Position numbers and translations under genes: made by a program
Part shown: positions 27,986 to 31,107 of the stretch, in pieces
Layout: each line of letters starts with the position of its first letter
Position numbering within the stretch: the first letter of the stretch is position 1
From: Lachnospiraceae bacterium UBA6998
GTDB lineage: Bacteria > Bacillota > Clostridia > Lachnospirales > Lachnospiraceae
Length of the DNA stretch: 31,107 nucleotides
Reading direction: 5' to 3'
Assembly: GCA_002448395.1 (NCBI GenBank)
Contig: DJXS01000109.1
Location: forward strand, 1 to 31,107
Notes under the pieces: generated by a model
Databases searched by the model: none
What the model was told of the DNA's origin: nothing
The model's input: the letters and a program-made list of their open reading frames with translations, nothing else

Positions 27986-30781
27986 ATGAACATAATCAAG
28001 AATACAAACTTCACACCCGGAAGGAACTGCGGAAACAGAACAGAGAAAGTGCAGTATATAGTTATTCATTACACAGGATCCGAGGGAACGGCCGCGAATA
28101 ATGTTTCCTATTTTAATGGAGGAAACCGCGGCGCGAGCGCTCATTACTTTGTTGACCGGTCCGGAGAGATCCGGGAGTATTGTGACCCGGCGAAGTACTA
28201 TGCATGGCACTGCGGGGGACCGATTGAGAGCGCCTTCCATCCAATGTACGGCAAATGCACAAACCGCAACTCTATCGGTATTGAGATATGCACGCACTAT
28301 AACGGCTCAAACTGGGAATTTACGACAGCGGCGGTCAATGCAGCGGTTGAGCTGACGAAATATCTTATGGGCAAGTTCGGGGTTCCGGCCGACAGAGTTT
28401 GTACTCACTATATGGTAACGGGTAAGTTTTGTCCCCGTGTTCCGGGCTGGGGTGCTGTCGGAGGCGATGCAGAATGGAAGAAATTCAAAGCCCGTCTTAC
28501 CGGCGCCGTTGTTACCATTTCTCTCAGCAATGGAGACCAGGGCGAAGACGTCAAGAAAATGCAGCAGATGCTCATTGCCTGCGGATATGACTGCGGATCA
28601 TGGGGCGCCGATGGATCCTTCGGAAATGCTACGGAAAGCGCGCTGGAAAGAATGCAGAAAGAAAATGGACTGAGTGTTGACGGGGTTTACGGCCCTAAGA
28701 GCCGCGCAAAGCTTGAAGCCCTGTACAAGGAAAAAGAAGAGAAAAAGAAAAGAGAAGAGCAGGAAAAGGCAGCACAGGCAGCACAGCCTGTAACGACTAA
28801 CGGGAAAGAGATCAACATATTTTATCCCGGATATACACGGAATGACAGCCCGGACGACAGACAGGGCGCCGGATGTGTATGGCATGACCAGGACGGGCAC
28901 GCCATCGTGATAGATGCATATGAAAAGGGCAGCGCGGCTGCAAAAAAGCTGGTCCAGTATCTCGTGGATAATAAATTGTATACAATTGATTTTGTTGGTA
29001 CTCATGCGCATCCGGATCACCTGGGCGGCGGTTTCCGTATTTTAGAGGACAGCCGCATAAAGATACAGAATGTGTATGTTTATGATCCGAATTCTCTTAA
29101 ACTGGCCGGAGATGGGACACGGAACGGACGCAGCGCGGCAGAAGATAAGGCGTATCTGATCAAGTTTATCAACACCGCAAAGAACAAGGGCGCGCAGGTC
29201 CATTATGTGGAGACCGGCGACACGATCAAGTGCGGAGAGATTGAGTTCTCTGTATACCGTAACCAGCCGGCGCACTGGTCGGAATACGATACCGGCGAAG
29301 CGTGGGCCTATCTCAACGACGGCTCCATCTGCTTATACAGCCGCCAGTCATACTATATCACGACAGGCGACGCGGACGGCTCGCAGTTTGTAGAAAAGTA
29401 CGATTTGATCGTCAAGGGCTGCGAAGTCGGACACCACGGGAACAACGGCAATAGAACATCTGCACGTATCTACGTGGCGCATGGCTGCATATTTGCCATT
29501 CAGTGCAACAACGAACAGGGGCAGCCGGGATCTTGTGAATTTACCAGATACGGCAGCGGCCGCATGAGGGAAGCGGGCGTTCCGGTGTGGCAGCTTACGG
29601 GCGATATATACGGCGTCATTAAGGCCGGAAAGATCACATGGACACAGGGAGACAAGAGTACATCCTGGGCGGTTCCTTATGGGGCGCAGCTGTACAGAGT
29701 GCGCAAGACATGGGCAGATTCCAAGACGCAGAAAGGCGCCTATAATGTCCTGGCGAATGCTAAGGCCGAAGCCGACAAATGTGGCGGCGATTATGCTGTT
29801 TATGATTGGACTGGCAAAGAGGTATACAGGCCAGGAAAGAAGACTGATGATAAGACGGAACCGGCAAAAGGACAAACTCCGCAGGAAGCATTTATCTCGA
29901 AGGTCGGACCAATGGCAAAGGCCGATATGGCGAAAACCGGCATATGCGCGGCGGTAACACTGGCACAGGCCATTCTCGAAAGCGGCTGGGGAAAGTCAGA
30001 GCTCGCGACAGGCGCGAACAACTTATTCGGCATGAAAAATAGTTTGTCGGGGAATACATGGCCGGGATCAACATGGGACGGCAGAGTTTACAGCAAACAG
30101 ACGAAAGAGGTCTACGCCTCCGGCCCGGCGACAGTACAGGCAGATTTCCGCGCATACAAGGACTGGCAGGCCTCCGTCAATGATCACAGTGCATATCTTG
30201 CCGGGGCGAAGAACGGAAGCGCGCTGCGATACAAGGACCTGGTCGGAGAGACCGACTACCGCAAGGCCGCGACAATCATCAAGGACGGACATTATGCAAC
30301 GGCTCCGGATTATGTGGAGAAGATCTGCCGCATCGTCGAGCAGTATGACCTGACAAAATGGAACACAGCTTTTAATAAGAAGGAAGAGACGCAGAAAACA
30401 GACACGAAGCCGGCGGAACAGAAACCAGCGGGAGACGGCCTTTACAGAGTCCGCAAGAGCTGGGATGATGTTTCCAGCCAGAAAGGCGCATACAGGATCT
30501 TCGAAAATGCGCGACTCAAAGCGGATGAATGCGGCCTGACAGTATACGACAGCACCGGAAAAGCAGTATATACCGGCAAACAGGCAGCGCCGGCGGTTCC
30601 GTTCTTGGTTAAGGTCAAGACCGGCATGAACATACGCAAAGGACCGGGCACGAACTACCCGGCATACAGAGATTGCCCTGTCGGAATATATACCATTGTC
30701 AAGACAGACGGTGACTGGGGCGAATTGAAGGCCGGCGGCTGGATTTATATTGCACAGCCGCGATGGGTCGAGCGTGTATGA
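27986..30781 (+). CDS. Multidomain endolysin: amidase, PG-binding, ComEC-like metallo-beta-lactamase fold, glucosaminidase, SH3b
   Basis: 931 residues from the ATG at 27986, chosen because AAGGAG (27974-27979) precedes it; the frame is open to 27890 but without a ribosome site. Amidase_2 (about 20-160) has zinc ligands His28, His141 and Cys149. PG_binding_1 follows (about 183-245; GEDVKKMQQML), then a charged linker. Residues about 275-560 form a metallo-beta-lactamase fold: THAHPDHLGG (His340, His342, Asp344, His345), GD at 461-462 and VGHHGN (481-486), most like the ComEC domain. A glucosaminidase with likely catalytic Glu665 (AQAILESGWG) spans about 635-790. Two copies of an LYRVRKSW module (about 569-615 and 819-864) flank it, and an SH3b domain (about 875-925) ends the protein. 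No signal peptide, so a holin must release it. The function of the third catalytic fold is unknown. Confidence 0.9.
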   Translation: MNIIKNTNFTPGRNCGNRTEKVQYIVIHYTGSEGTAANNVSYFNGGNRGASAHYFVDRSGEIREYCDPAKYYAWHCGGPIESAFHPMYGKCTNRNSIGIEICTHYNGSNWEFTTAAVNAAVELTKYLMGKFGVPADRVCTHYMVTGKFCPRVPGWGAVGGDAEWKKFKARLTGAVVTISLSNGDQGEDVKKMQQMLIACGYDCGSWGADGSFGNATESALERMQKENGLSVDGVYGPKSRAKLEALYKEKEEKKKREEQEKAAQAAQPVTTNGKEINIFYPGYTRNDSPDDRQGAGCVWHDQDGHAIVIDAYEKGSAAAKKLVQYLVDNKLYTIDFVGTHAHPDHLGGGFRILEDSRIKIQNVYVYDPNSLKLAGDGTRNGRSAAEDKAYLIKFINTAKNKGAQVHYVETGDTIKCGEIEFSVYRNQPAHWSEYDTGEAWAYLNDGSICLYSRQSYYITTGDADGSQFVEKYDLIVKGCEVGHHGNNGNRTSARIYVAHGCIFAIQCNNEQGQPGSCEFTRYGSGRMREAGVPVWQLTGDIYGVIKAGKITWTQGDKSTSWAVPYGAQLYRVRKTWADSKTQKGAYNVLANAKAEADKCGGDYAVYDWTGKEVYRPGKKTDDKTEPAKGQTPQEAFISKVGPMAKADMAKTGICAAVTLAQAILESGWGKSELATGANNLFGMKNSLSGNTWPGSTWDGRVYSKQTKEVYASGPATVQADFRAYKDWQASVNDHSAYLAGAKNGSALRYKDLVGETDYRKAATIIKDGHYATAPDYVEKICRIVEQYDLTKWNTAFNKKEETQKTDTKPAEQKPAGDGLYRVRKSWDDVSSQKGAYRIFENARLKADECGLTVYDSTGKAVYTGKQAAPAVPFLVKVKTGMNIRKGPGTNYPAYRDCPVGIYTIVKTDGDWGELKAGGWIYIAQPRWVERV

Positions 30782-30823
30782 TTGATGACTATCTAACCGT
30801 GCACGGATTTAGTCAACATATAG

Positions 30824-30856
30824 GGAGGCGGGGGATCCTGCCTCCTTCTTTTTTTT
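30824..30856 (+). terminator. Strong intrinsic terminator after the lysin
   Basis: GGAGGC (30824-30829) pairs with GCCTCC (30840-30845) and is followed by TTC and a run of eight T. It ends the late transcript. Confidence 0.8.
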
Positions 30857-30880
30857 GTTCTCTTTTTTTCCCGCGGGGAA

Positions 30881-30994
30881 TGTAACAGTTATCCAGTAAC
30901 GAAGGAAAGGCGCGGCGCAACGTGTATATGTAACATTTACCAAGTAACGGGCGGAGGCCGGGGCGCGCGGATGTGTAACGTTTACCTAGTAACG
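30881..30994 (+). repeat. Three spaced 21-bp motifs TGTAAC-N8-AGTAACG (type C)
   Basis: Copies start at 30881, 30929 and 30974, 48 and 45 bp apart, with GC-rich spacers. Each has TGTAAC, a variable middle containing TTAYC, then AGTAACG. The GTAA/TTAC half-sites resemble the type B iterons at 3395-3482. They lie between the lysin terminator and the right type A array. They are probably protein-binding sites; no gene is evident in this stretch (30857-31107). Confidence 0.65.
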
Positions 30995-31006
30995 GAAAGG
31001 CGGGGC

Positions 31007-31086
31007 GGTGCGAAATTTTCTCCCCAGGGGAGATTTTTTCTCCCCACGTGCGAAATTTTCTCCCCTGGTGCGAAAAAATCGCTAAA
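31007..31086 (+). repeat. Right array of four 20-bp iterons (type A)
   Basis: Units start at 31007, 31027, 31047 and 31067, exactly 20 bp apart, in the same orientation as the left array at 3217-3316. The four units align with left units 2-5: the same AT cores in order, the same final GGTGCGAAAAA..TCGCTAAA unit, and the same AAAAG purine tract after. The main change is that right arms are TCCCC here rather than GCAC. The second unit is a perfect 7-bp dyad (GGGGAGA, TTTTT, TCTCCCC). The window ends inside the purine tract, so the element probably continues. Confidence 0.75.
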
Positions 31087-31107
31087 AGAAAAGAAAAGAA
31101 AAGAAAA

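Overview
The window is the late half of a temperate, long-tailed (siphovirus-type) phage of a Gram-positive host. It reads almost entirely on the + strand. Gene order, Shine-Dalgarno strength (AGGAGG-like sites before most genes), the SPP1/TP901-like head and tail families, the Clostridia-style lysin modules and the moderate GC content suggest a gut Clostridia host (Lachnospiraceae or Oscillospirales-like). The host genus cannot be read from the sequence. No integrase, repressor or replication genes are visible, so the early half must lie outside, probably beyond position 31107.

Left edge (1-4231): a tRNA-Trp(CCA)-like sequence on the minus strand has a sound 3' half and a degenerate 5' half, which fits a phage attachment site. 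Next to it is one large Type IIL/IIG restriction-modification gene (297-3047). About 1.2 kb of non-coding DNA follows: five 20-bp iterons, four 21-bp dyad iterons, AT runs, hairpins and dyads. It ends in a strong sigma70-type promoter (3986-4014) whose leader carries two terminator-like hairpins before the first late gene.

Pre-head block (4232-7673): HNH-like protein, zinc-ribbon protein, a sigma-region-2-like protein with a long Tyr/charge-rich repeat tail, a short phage-type S-adenosylmethionine synthetase (metK-like), and a DNA methyltransferase overlapping it by ATGA. The synthetase could feed the methyltransferase with SAM.

Head block (7709-14258): small and large terminase, SPP1-type portal, MuF-like minor head protein, a thioredoxin-like protein, a Prp-like cysteine protease, DUF4355-type scaffold and major capsid. 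The Prp-like protease appears to have matching N-terminal cleavage motifs (KYAAxIF) in both scaffold and capsid.

Connector and tail block (14340-24310): two connector/closure proteins, HK97 gp10-like protein, tail terminator, TP901-type tube protein, tail chaperones joined by a -1 frameshift at T-TTT-TTA, tape measure, Dit, Tal, and a 921-residue receptor-binding protein.

Lysis and host-interaction block (24411-30781): small tail-associated proteins, a carbohydrate-binding protein, two small membrane proteins (one a likely holin), a collagen-like and a leucine-rich-repeat adhesin, and a 931-residue lysin. The lysin combines an amidase, a peptidoglycan-binding domain, a ComEC-like metallo-beta-lactamase domain, a glucosaminidase, two lysin repeats and an SH3b domain. 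After its terminator the right edge carries three GTAAC-type motifs and a second 20-bp iteron array that matches the left array unit for unit.
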